Shown: positions 1-6,693 of the stretch, piece by piece
Numbering within the stretch: the stretch's first letter is position 1
Layout of the letters: each line of letters starts with the position of its first letter
Program-made: the position numbers and the translations under genes
Notes under the pieces: generated by a model
The model's database searches: none
What the model was told of the DNA's origin: nothing
What the model saw: the letters and a program-made list of their open reading frames with translations, nothing else
Assembly (NCBI RefSeq): GCF_025398155.2
Contig: NZ_CP104562.2
Coordinates: 868,001-932,000 of the forward strand
Length of the DNA stretch: 64,000 bases
From: Roseateles amylovorans
GTDB lineage: Bacteria > Pseudomonadota > Gammaproteobacteria > Burkholderiales > Burkholderiaceae_C
Reading direction: 5' to 3'

Positions 1-845
1 CCGATCCGCAGGTGCGCGAGGCCGCGCGCGAACTGCTCGGCAACAAGATGCTCTTTGCCATGCTGGACAACGGCAAGCACCAGCACGGCGGCAACCTGAT
101 CCATCCCGCCAACGACAAGAAGATCGGCGAGGGCGACCTCAATGCGTGGTTGAGCAAGATGAACAAGACGGTGGCGTCGGCGCACACGGCGGCCACCTCA
201 CCGGCGGACTTCAGCTTGAGCGCCACCCGCGACATGCTGGAGGGCCAATTCAATCAGCCGGACTTCAAGCACAAGAAAGGCGGCGGTCTGGCGGACTTCG
301 GTGCGGGGCTGTTGAAGGGCGTCGGCTTCGTGGCCGGTCTGGCATCCGGCGCGCTGGGCGCGGTGGCCAATCTGCGCATTCCGGGGGTGAGTTGGCTGGC
401 GGGTGCCGGGGCGGTGGGGCTCAGCATGGCCGAGGGCGGTGCCAAGGTGGGCGCCACCGCCATTGAAGGCGGCGATGTGAAGGCGCAAGGGATTGCCGCC
501 GGCATCGGCACGGCGGCCACGCTCGCGGGGCTGGTCGGCGGGAAGGGCGCATCGCAGGCGGCCAAGCAGGGTCTGGAGGGCGCTGCGGAGCAAGGACGCA
601 AGGGCGCCCAGCGCTGGTCTCAGAAGGCGGTGACGGCAGATACCGACGTCACCCGCGGCGAGACGGTGGCCGCGGCCGCCAAGGGCATGGCCGAGCGGCT
701 CGCTGCGGGCGCCGTGGTTTCCGGCGGCATGCAGGTGATGGACAGCGGTGGAAGCCGCAGCGACGCGCCCGTCGGCGGGGCCCTGGCGCGCCGGCAGGTG
801 GATGCGCAGTTGCAAGGGATCGCGGCGTCGTATGGACGGATCTGA
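1..845 (+). CDS. HrpF/NopX-like type III translocon protein (5'-truncated)
   Basis: The reading frame is open to the left window edge, so the N-terminus is missing. About 280 residues remain. The visible start of the protein has the pattern of repeats in the HrpF/NolX/PopF translocon family: an AARELL helix, an LF-x-x-LDN segment, then NDKKIG and GDLNAWL. A glycine/alanine-rich hydrophobic stretch follows (roughly residues 95-190 of the visible part), as expected for the membrane-inserting C-terminal half of these translocators, and the tail is Ala/Gln-rich. In that family the protein forms the pore through which type III effectors enter host cells. No other secretion gene is visible, so the assignment rests on this resemblance alone. 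An unrelated Ala/Gly-rich secreted protein is the alternative. Confidence 0.5.
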   Translation, partial: DPQVREAARELLGNKMLFAMLDNGKHQHGGNLIHPANDKKIGEGDLNAWLSKMNKTVASAHTAATSPADFSLSATRDMLEGQFNQPDFKHKKGGGLADFGAGLLKGVGFVAGLASGALGAVANLRIPGVSWLAGAGAVGLSMAEGGAKVGATAIEGGDVKAQGIAAGIGTAATLAGLVGGKGASQAAKQGLEGAAEQGRKGAQRWSQKAVTADTDVTRGETVAAAAKGMAERLAAGAVVSGGMQVMDSGGSRSDAPVGGALARRQVDAQLQGIAASYGRI

Positions 846-1008
846 GTGAGGCCGTGAATGGGTGGCCTGCAGCGGGGCCGGGCGCCCCGGACGTCGGGCG
901 CGCATCATCTTGAGCCCGGAGACGGGGCTGGAAGCATTGGACGACGCTCATTGAACGAGTGCGGGCCGGTCCTTCCAAAAGGCTGCCGCTCTCTGCGAGG
1001 ATGTCGCC

Positions 1009-1599
1009 ATGAACAAACCCACCGTTCTCAAGGTCGCCGTGGCGGCCGCGCTTATCGGGCTCGCCGGCTACTGGTATTGGTCGCCCTTCCTCGCCCTTCA
1101 TCAGATGCGAGAGGCCGCCAAGTCGAGCGACGCCGAAGCATTCAATGAGCACGTCGACTACCCCCGGCTGCGTGAAAGCCTGAAGCGCCAGTTGGCCGCT
1201 GCCATCGAAGGCCGTGCGGGACAGTCGGCCCAGTCCGACAGCCCGCTCGGCAAGTCCGGCGCCGCGCTGGGCTCGATGCTCGCCCTGGCCGTGGTGGACC
1301 GGATGGTGGACACCTTCGTTCAACCCACGGCGGTGATGCGTGTCATGCAAGAGGGCAAGCTGCTCCCGAATCCGAAAGAGGATCGCCCGTCCGGCGAACC
1401 CCAAGCGCCGGGCGAGGGCGCGGACGCCGGCGCTGGCCGCAGCGATCCGGTCTGGTCGACCGAGCGCCGTGGCGTCAACGAATTCCTCTTGCATCTGCGC
1501 AAGGCCGATCAGCCGGATGACCGTCGCACCTCGCTGGTGTTCGAGCGCCGCGGCTTCGCCAACTGGCAGCTCACCGAGATCCGGATCGCGCCGATCTGA
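1009..1599 (+). CDS. DUF2939-type membrane-anchored protein
   Basis: This 196-residue protein has a short N-terminal hydrophobic segment (about residues 5-24) ending in YWYWSPFLAL. A motif of the type H-Q-M-R-E-A-A-x(7)-EAF and a D-Y-P-x-LRESLKRQL segment follow. This is the signature I associate with DUF2939, a proteobacterial family of single-pass, probably periplasm-facing proteins of unknown role. The family's usual length is close to 190 residues, so the gene looks complete. The ATG is preceded by an AGGATG-like ribosome site. A Pro/Gly/Ala-rich stretch near residue 125-145 looks like a linker. No function can be inferred from the neighbours. Confidence 0.7.
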   Translation: MNKPTVLKVAVAAALIGLAGYWYWSPFLALHQMREAAKSSDAEAFNEHVDYPRLRESLKRQLAAAIEGRAGQSAQSDSPLGKSGAALGSMLALAVVDRMVDTFVQPTAVMRVMQEGKLLPNPKEDRPSGEPQAPGEGADAGAGRSDPVWSTERRGVNEFLLHLRKADQPDDRRTSLVFERRGFANWQLTEIRIAPI

Positions 1600-1678
1600 G
1601 CGCGGACCGCGCGACGCTCACCGTCCGCGGCAGTTGCCGCACCATCCGACTCCCCATCATCCTTTGCACGACATCCCC

Positions 1679-1993
1679 ATGGCCTTCGACATGTACGTCG
1701 GCGATCGCCGCGAGGTGATCCACGAGCACGAGACGCCGCTCTTCACGCTGGCTGCCGCCTCGGCCGGCGATTTCCCTCAGCTCAACGCGCTGTGGTCCCG
1801 CTTCTATAGCGACAGCAGCCTCTATCCGGAGCAGGCTCAGGCCCTGGTCCATGAGCTGCTGGCGCTGCACGCACGGCATGGGGGACCAGGCGGGCAGGGC
1901 GGCAAGGGCATGGCGCAGACGGTGCTGCGCCTGGCGGCGTTCTTCAGCGCGGCGGCTTGTGCGGGCCGCAGTATTCGTTGTTCCGGGGATTGA
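1679..1993 (+). CDS. Small conserved hypothetical protein
   Basis: This encodes 104 residues from the ATG at 1679, opening MAFDMYVGDR and closing with a pattern like VLRLAAFFSAA followed by IRCSGD. I recognise the layout as a small conserved hypothetical family: MAFDMYVGD start, FPQLN-x-x-W-x-x-FY centre, hydrophobic helix, basic-Cys C-terminus. It has no assigned function, signal peptide or membrane segment. The frame is open further upstream, but only this start gives the conserved N-terminus. The gene lies 79 bp after the DUF2939 gene on the same strand and could be cotranscribed with it. Confidence 0.6.
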   Translation: MAFDMYVGDRREVIHEHETPLFTLAAASAGDFPQLNALWSRFYSDSSLYPEQAQALVHELLALHARHGGPGGQGGKGMAQTVLRLAAFFSAAACAGRSIRCSGD

Positions 1994-2146
1994 AGCGCGA
2001 GGGGCCTCGTTGCCCCAATGGCAAAGGGGGACAGCTTCTGAGATGCATCTGAATCACTGATTCCTTGCCGAAAGTGCACTGGACGCCATCTCCCGCCCTC
2101 CCTATCGTGCGGCCACGTGCTTCATCCCCGCACGAGGAATTCGCAG

Positions 2147-2983
2147 ATGTTTGATCCTGTCCCGTCCCTGTCCAGCGCCGACAGCGACCTTCTCTTGCTG
2201 GACGCGATGATCGGCGTCGCCCAGAACGCCGGCAGCCGGCTGCTCGCGGCCTTTTCGACCGATGCACGTCCCGACAGCCGTGAAGCCCTGATCGCCGGCG
2301 TGGCCGCCAACGAGGACCGCGTGGCCGATGGCCTGCAACGGGCCCTGATGGCACTGCGTCCCCAGGCCCGATGGCTCACCAACGAAGTCGAAAGCGCCCC
2401 ATTGCCGGACGGCGAGTGGTGGGTGGTCGATGCGGTGGAGGGCAACGTCAACCATGTCCATGGTCTTCGCGATTGGGGCGTCAGCCTCACCCTCATGCGG
2501 GAGCAGCGGCCGGTGGCGGCGGTCGTTCATCAACCGTTGGAGGCGTTGACCTGGACGGCCGTGCGCGGCGGCGGCGCCCGCTGCAACGGCGCGGCCATCC
2601 ATGTCAGCGCGAAGTCCCGGCTCGATGCCGCCATCGCCACCACCGGGCAGGCCGAAGCGCAACAGGTGCAGACCTACGGCCCCATTGGTGCCTCCATCAC
2701 CCACATGCTTCATCACGCGCTGCTGGTGCGCATGACCGTCCCGTCCACCTTCCCGATGATGCAGCTGGCGCGCGGCCAGAACGATGTGTTCTGGCAATAC
2801 TGCCCCGTGCTCCCTGGCGTGGCAGCGGGCTGGCTGATCGTGACCGAGGCGGGCGGCGTCGTCAGCCGGATCGATGGCACCCCGTGGGCTACGGGCGCCC
2901 CGGACATCCTGATGACCGCACCGCATCTGCATGCCGCCGCCGTTCATGCGCTCAACGGCCACGAGCAGGTGGAGCTGGCATGA
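2147..2983 (+). CDS. Inositol-monophosphatase-family protein with altered metal-site motif
   Basis: The 278-residue protein has the FIG/IMPase fold signature. Residues 91-106 read W-W-V-V-D-A-V-E-G-N-V-N-H-V-H-G, in place of the canonical D-P-I-D-G-T-x-N-F-x-x-G, and the C-terminal half has VAAGWLIVTEAGG. Asp95 is kept, but Glu98 replaces the second aspartate and Asn100 replaces the threonine. In the second signature the W-D before x-AAG is missing. Classical members use these residues to hold magnesium and dephosphorylate sugar or inositol phosphates, so activity may be changed or lost. The ATG follows a CGAGGAA ribosome site. The stop overlaps the next gene's ATG by 4 bp, which implies translational coupling. 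Confidence 0.75.
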   Translation: MFDPVPSLSSADSDLLLLDAMIGVAQNAGSRLLAAFSTDARPDSREALIAGVAANEDRVADGLQRALMALRPQARWLTNEVESAPLPDGEWWVVDAVEGNVNHVHGLRDWGVSLTLMREQRPVAAVVHQPLEALTWTAVRGGGARCNGAAIHVSAKSRLDAAIATTGQAEAQQVQTYGPIGASITHMLHHALLVRMTVPSTFPMMQLARGQNDVFWQYCPVLPGVAAGWLIVTEAGGVVSRIDGTPWATGAPDILMTAPHLHAAAVHALNGHEQVELA

Positions 2984-3600
2984 AACTCGCCATCCTTGGC
3001 GCGAATGGCCGCACCGGCCAGGAACTGGTCCGCCAGGCGCTGCGTCGTGGGCATCACGTCGTGGCGCTGATGCGCGATCCCGCGCAATCTCGTCTGGCGC
3101 CGCAGGCGCAGCTTCAGCTGGTGCGTGTCGACGCGTTCGATCCGGCATCGCTGCGCCAGGCGATCACGCCTGATGTCACCGTGCTGTCGGCCTTGGGCAC
3201 CGTCAAGGGCGGCCCGCTGGGCGTGCTGGACGCCGGCGCACGCGCGTGTGTAGCGGCCCGGCCTGCACGCATCCTCTGGCTCGGAGCCTTCGGCACCGGT
3301 GCGTCGGCGCAGGTCGGTGGCTGGGCCGTGCGGACGCTTCTGGGCCTCGCCCTGCGCCGGGACCTGCCCGACAAGGTCGCGGCGGACTCGCGGGTCCTGA
3401 GCGCGGGCGGCACGGTCTTTCATGCGGGGCCGTTGTCGAATCGCCCGATCAGCGCGGCAAGGCGCGCGGTCGGGCTGGCGCAGATACCGGCGCGCTTCTT
3501 TCCCGCCAGCATCAGTCGCGCCACGGTCGCCGCCGCCATGTTGGATGAGGCAGAGGCGCCCAAGTTCGCCGGTCGTGTGGCGGTGCCGCTGGAAGGCTGA
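2980..3600 (+). CDS. NAD(P)-binding Rossmann protein (NmrA/SDR-like)
   Basis: The 206-residue protein begins MKLAILGANGRTGQELV, with the glycine-rich GxxGxxG dinucleotide loop at residues 7-13. The repeated beta-alpha pattern of atypical short-chain dehydrogenases (NmrA/YwnB/BVR-B type) follows. DAFDPASLR and VTVLSALGT match the adenine-ribose and substrate-edge strands. No YxxxK catalytic pair is evident, as is usual in this atypical group, so it may be a redox sensor or a reductase of small electrophiles. It overlaps the preceding phosphatase-like gene by ATGA and probably shares its transcript. The end lies 156 bp before the duplicated module starts. Confidence 0.72.
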   Translation: MKLAILGANGRTGQELVRQALRRGHHVVALMRDPAQSRLAPQAQLQLVRVDAFDPASLRQAITPDVTVLSALGTVKGGPLGVLDAGARACVAARPARILWLGAFGTGASAQVGGWAVRTLLGLALRRDLPDKVAADSRVLSAGGTVFHAGPLSNRPISAARRAVGLAQIPARFFPASISRATVAAAMLDEAEAPKFAGRVAVPLEG

Positions 3601-3765
3601 CGGTCATCCGCGGCGCCCAGGGATCGCGGCAGGGCGCTGCAACCGCGGTGCGACGCCGACGCACTCGGGCCGCCCTCGAACCGGTCGCGCAGGCCCTGCC
3701 GCAGGCAAGCCGTTTGAGGGCAGGGCAGGGCGCCTTGAAGAGACCACAAAGACTTTTCAAGAATC

Positions 3766-3782
3766 ACTAGACGACTGGTCTA
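3766..3782 (+). promoter_or_regulatory. Operator 1, TetR-type partial palindrome
   Basis: The 17-bp element ACTAGACGACTGGTCTA contains the palindrome TAGAC-N5-GTCTA. A close variant (ACTAG-NNN-ACTGGTCTA) recurs at 3927-3943, and both recur in the inverted copy. Elements of this form are typical TetR-family operators. No TetR gene is in the window, so any repressor acts in trans. It overlaps the proposed -35 hexamer. Confidence 0.65.
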
Positions 3783-3797
3783 TTTAATCGTTATCAT
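3768..3797 (+). promoter_or_regulatory. Candidate sigma-70 promoter inside operator 1
   Basis: A TAGACG hexamer (3768-3773, four of six matches to TTGACA) is followed after 18 bp by TATCAT (3792-3797, five of six matches to TATAAT). The -35 lies within operator 1, so a bound repressor would block it. The transcript would run through a leader of about 170 nt into the DJ-1 gene. This is predicted by eye only. Confidence 0.45.
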
Positions 3798-3894
3798 GAG
3801 CCCATGCGCTGTTGAAGAGCGGGCCCGGTGAAACGACCCCGGCCATCCCGGCAACAGGCCGCAGGACGGTGCTGCCGTGCTGCGCTCAACCCGC

Positions 3895-3915
3895 CACCTC
3901 GCTGAGGTGTTTTTT
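3895..3915 (+). terminator. Intrinsic terminator in leader ahead of DJ-1 gene
   Basis: CACCTC-GCT-GAGGTG forms a perfect 6-bp stem followed directly by six T residues. It sits about 60 nt before the DJ-1 start codon and downstream of the candidate promoter, between the two operators. It could end a short RNA of about 100-115 nt or act as an attenuator. It is fully conserved in the inverted copy. Confidence 0.65.
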
Positions 3916-3926
3916 CAGGCCAAACG

Positions 3927-3943
3927 ACTAGTAGACTGGTCTA
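3927..3943 (+). promoter_or_regulatory. Operator 2, repeat of operator 1 motif
   Basis: ACTAGTAGACTGGTCTA matches operator 1 at 14 of 17 positions and lies 161 bp downstream of it, after the terminator and just before the DJ-1 ribosome site. The spacing would allow a repressor dimer pair to act at both sites, or allow separate control of a second start. No good -10/-35 pair was found for this site. Confidence 0.6.
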
Positions 3944-3975
3944 GGTTGTTCAAATTCTTGCTTTAGGAGATTGAA

Positions 3976-4659
3976 ATGAAAGTTCTGATGGTCCTCACCT
4001 CCCACGATCAACTCGGCAACACGGGCCGCAAGACCGGCTTCTGGCTGGAAGAGCTGGCCGCGCCGTACTACGCGTTCAAGGAAGCCGGCGCCGAGATCGT
4101 GCTGGCCTCGCCCAAGGGCGGCCAGCCGCCGCTCGATCCCAAGAGCAATGAGCCGATGTTCCAGACCGAGCTGACCCGCCGCTTCGAGAACGATGCCGAC
4201 GCCACCGCCCAGCTCGCCCACACCGTGCGCCTGGACTCGGTCTCCCAGGCCGACTTCGACACCGTGTTCTATCCCGGCGGCCACGGCCCGCTGTGGGACC
4301 TGACCGAAGATCCGCGCTCCGTCGCGCTGATCGAATCGTTCATCGCCGCCGACAAGCCGGTCGCCCTGGTCTGCCACGCCCCCGGCGTGCTGCGCGATGT
4401 GAAGGCGCCCAACGGCCGTCCGCTGGTCGAAGGCAAGCAGGTCACCGGCTTCGCCAACACCGAGGAAGAAGGCGTGGGCCTGACCCAGGTCGTGCCTTAC
4501 CTGGTGGAAGACATGCTGATCGCCAAGGGCGGCGTCTACTCCAAGGGCGCGGACTGGGGCTCGTACGTCGTCACCGACGGCCTACTCATCACCGGCCAGA
4601 ACCCCGGCTCCTCGGCCGAAGCCGCCCAGGTGCTGATCAGCCGCCTCGCTGCGGCCTGA
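3976..4659 (+). CDS. DJ-1/PfpI (Hsp31-like) class I glutamine amidotransferase-fold protein, copy 1
   Basis: The 227-residue protein belongs to the DJ-1/PfpI superfamily, Hsp31-like branch. The nucleophile elbow is A-L-V-C-H-A-P-G, with Cys133 and His134. The upstream GRKTGFWLEE (about residues 17-26) supplies the conserved acidic residue, and VFYPGGHG precedes the elbow. Members act as glyoxalase III or protein/nucleotide deglycases and as redox chaperones in the cytoplasm, so detoxification of methylglyoxal-type electrophiles is likely. An AGGAG ribosome site lies 8 nt before the ATG. It is first in a two-gene unit with the hydrolase at 4784, under twin operators. The only residue change in the second copy is Asp126 to Asn. 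Confidence 0.87.
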   Translation: MKVLMVLTSHDQLGNTGRKTGFWLEELAAPYYAFKEAGAEIVLASPKGGQPPLDPKSNEPMFQTELTRRFENDADATAQLAHTVRLDSVSQADFDTVFYPGGHGPLWDLTEDPRSVALIESFIAADKPVALVCHAPGVLRDVKAPNGRPLVEGKQVTGFANTEEEGVGLTQVVPYLVEDMLIAKGGVYSKGADWGSYVVTDGLLITGQNPGSSAEAAQVLISRLAAA

Positions 4660-4667
4660 GCCCATCT

Positions 4668-4703
4668 GCGATGAGCCGACGCGCGCCCGCGTCGGCTCAT
4701 CGC
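4668..4703. repeat. Perfect 16-bp stem-loop between DJ-1 and hydrolase genes
   Basis: The arms at 4668-4683 and 4688-4703 are perfectly complementary around a CGCC loop. No T-run follows (a C-run does), so it is not a standard intrinsic terminator. It may stabilise the upstream message or reduce read-through. The inverted copy keeps the stem (17426-17461) with one G-U wobble and a different loop. Confidence 0.75.
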
Positions 4704-4783
4704 CCCCCCGAATTGATTTCATCTCGTGGTGCCTTCATCGGGCACCCCGATCGACCTCGCCCATCTGAGAAAGCGCCACGATC

Positions 4784-5620
4784 ATGACCACGCCCTACAT
4801 CACAGCCAATGACGGTGTTCAGCTCTACTACAAGGACTGGGGCCCGCGTGACGGCCAGCCCATCGTCTTCAGCCACGGCTGGCCGCTGAGCTCGGACAGT
4901 TGGGAAAGCCAGATGATCTTTCTGGCCAGCCAGGGTTATCGCGTCATCGCCCACGATCGCCGTGGCCATGGACGTTCGACCCAGCCTTGGGAAGGCAACG
5001 ACATGGACCACTACGCCGATGACCTGTCCACCGTCATCGAGACGCTGAACCTCAAGAATGCGGTGTTGGTGGGCTTCTCCACCGGCGGCGGCGAAGTCGC
5101 CCGCTACATCGGCCGGCATGGCACCTCGCGGGTGGCCAAGGTGGCGCTGGTGTCGGCGGTCACGCCGGTGATGATCAAGTCCGAGAAGAACCCCAACGGC
5201 GTGCCGATTGAGGTGTTCGACGGCATCCGCGCCGGCCAGTTGGCCAACCGCGCCCAGCTGTACAAGGACATCGCGGCCGGTCCGTTCTTCGGCTTCAACC
5301 GTCCGGGCGCGAAGGTCTCCCAAGGCCTGATCGACAACTGGTGGCTGCAGGGCATGCAGGCCGGACACAAGAACACCTATGACTCCATCAAGGCGTTCTC
5401 GGAATCCGACATGACCGATGACCTGAAGAAGATTGATCGCCCGACCTTGGTCGTGCACGGTGATGACGACCAGATCGTGCCCATCGACATCTCGGGACGC
5501 GCTGCGGTGAAGTTGGTCAAGGGGGCACAGCTCATCGAGTATCCGGGTGCGCCGCACGGCCTGACCGACACCCACAAGGATCGTCTGAACGCCGACTTGC
5601 TCGCCTTTATTCGTCAATGA
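4784..5620 (+). CDS. Alpha/beta hydrolase, chloroperoxidase/arylesterase-like, cytosolic copy
   Basis: The 278-residue protein is a cofactor-free haloperoxidase/esterase-type alpha/beta hydrolase. It has the oxyanion motif FSHGWPLSSDSW, the elbow VGFSTGGGEVARYIGRHG with nucleophile Ser99, the acid Asp229 in HGDDDQIVP, and His258 in APHGLTDTH. Such enzymes hydrolyse esters and can form peracids; the natural substrate here is unknown. There is no signal peptide. A duplicate at 16363-17343 has the same start-codon context but carries a 48-residue secretory leader. The last third of the gene is less similar to that copy at the DNA level than the rest. It follows the DJ-1 gene by 124 bp, with a strong hairpin between. 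Confidence 0.87.
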   Translation: MTTPYITANDGVQLYYKDWGPRDGQPIVFSHGWPLSSDSWESQMIFLASQGYRVIAHDRRGHGRSTQPWEGNDMDHYADDLSTVIETLNLKNAVLVGFSTGGGEVARYIGRHGTSRVAKVALVSAVTPVMIKSEKNPNGVPIEVFDGIRAGQLANRAQLYKDIAAGPFFGFNRPGAKVSQGLIDNWWLQGMQAGHKNTYDSIKAFSESDMTDDLKKIDRPTLVVHGDDDQIVPIDISGRAAVKLVKGAQLIEYPGAPHGLTDTHKDRLNADLLAFIRQ

Positions 5621-5749
5621 GCGGACGCGAGGGCCCTTGGATGAAACGAACGGCCATCGTCGGTGTCGAGCCCGCGCGTTGCTGGTGCTCGGTTCGCCGG
5701 TGGCCGCTCATGTCGCCTTGTCTTGGGGATGCCGGTCCCGTGCGAGCCG

Positions 5750-6607
5750 TCAGACGATCTGCCCCGGAGTGACGCCAAAGGCCGCTTTGAAGCGACGCGT
5801 CAGATGGGCCTGATCCGCGAAGCCGACTTCAGACGCCGCTTGCGCCAGAGGAATGCCAGCGCGGATCAGCGTGCGTGCGGCCGACAGACGCAGCGCGGTG
5901 TGATACACCGCCGGCGAGCAGTGGAAGGCTTCGGAGAACACATGAGTCAGACGGGATTCGCTGATGCCTGCGATCGCAGCCAGGTCGGCCGTTCGGACGT
6001 CCTCGGCGAAATGTGCATGCAGATAGTCCCGAGCGAGCGCCGCGGCCTTGGGCTGCCGGGGATGGGCGCGACGCGAGGCGGATTCCGGTGTCGACAGGCC
6101 GGCCATCAGGCTGCGCTGCAGCAGCCGGAACAGCAGCTCTTGTCGGCCCAGCGCGCTGTCACCCCGGGTTTCGATCCGTCGGTGCACCGCCAGCGCACAT
6201 GGCACCAAGGCGCTGCCGCTGAGCAATACCGGGGCGGTCGGCATGCGCAGGCGGGCGTCGGTCATCCACAGCCGCGACAGGGCGCAGACATCCACATAGA
6301 TGGCGCGGTAGCTGTAACCCTCGGCCGCGACGGGCGCGCCATCGTGGGCCAGCCCGGGGGGCAAGATCAGCAGATCGCCGGCCTGCGCCACCCACCGGCG
6401 GCCAGCGGCCTGGAAGGTCTGCACGCCGCCTTCGAAGTAGGCGATGACCAGCTCCGGATGGGCATGTGTGCTGAACTTGTGGGCCACGCGCGAGGCGCTC
6501 AGGAACTCCACGCACAACTCGTGGTCACGCCAAAGCTTGACGGCAGCGCTCATAGACAAGGGCAACTTCGATCGGTCCGCAATCGCTGCCGGGGACAACG
6601 GTGTCAC
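5750..6607 (-). CDS. AraC-family transcriptional regulator
   Basis: The 285-residue protein has an N-terminal cupin-like sensor (HAHPELVIAYFEGGVQTFQAAG and AGDLLILPPGLAH, about residues 48-90) and a C-terminal pair of helix-turn-helix motifs. The first is DLAAIAGISESRLTHVFSEAF; the second includes PLAQAASEVGFADQAHLTRRFK, ending in the family hallmark FGVTPGQIV. The sensor has the histidine-rich AraC-binding pattern of regulators that bind small organic effectors. It lies between the hydrolase gene and a divergent LysR gene. The 86-bp gap to that start must hold both promoters. Its targets cannot be read from the sequence; neighbouring stress genes are plausible. Confidence 0.85.
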   Translation of the reverse strand: MTPLSPAAIADRSKLPLSMSAAVKLWRDHELCVEFLSASRVAHKFSTHAHPELVIAYFEGGVQTFQAAGRRWVAQAGDLLILPPGLAHDGAPVAAEGYSYRAIYVDVCALSRLWMTDARLRMPTAPVLLSGSALVPCALAVHRRIETRGDSALGRQELLFRLLQRSLMAGLSTPESASRRAHPRQPKAAALARDYLHAHFAEDVRTADLAAIAGISESRLTHVFSEAFHCSPAVYHTALRLSAARTLIRAGIPLAQAASEVGFADQAHLTRRFKAAFGVTPGQIV

Positions 6608-6693
6608 CGCCTCAGCGTTCGGGCCGCGACGTTAGGGAAACGGCCCCGCGCCGTCCAGTGACCTTTCGGCAATCACTTCATTACGCAGACGCA

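Larger units (their letters stand above)
3757..5620 (+). repeat. Inverted repeat copy 1 (operators, leader, DJ-1 gene, hydrolase gene)
   Basis: This block recurs, reverse-complemented, at 16363-18374. Sequence is almost identical from the first operator through the DJ-1 gene, the intergenic hairpin and most of the hydrolase gene, up to about 5480. The last 140 bp of the hydrolase differ at many synonymous sites. A 144-bp segment encoding a signal peptide is present only in the other copy. No insertion-sequence ends or target duplications are visible at the edges. Homology starts abruptly at the TCAAGAATCACTAG segment and stops at the hydrolase stop codon. Confidence 0.92.

Noticed and set aside
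3796..3831. An 11-codon leader peptide (MSPCAVEERAR) in the DJ-1 leader
   Set aside because: Its start overlaps the proposed -10 element, it has no ribosome site, and the frame is broken by a 2-bp change in the otherwise identical second copy.
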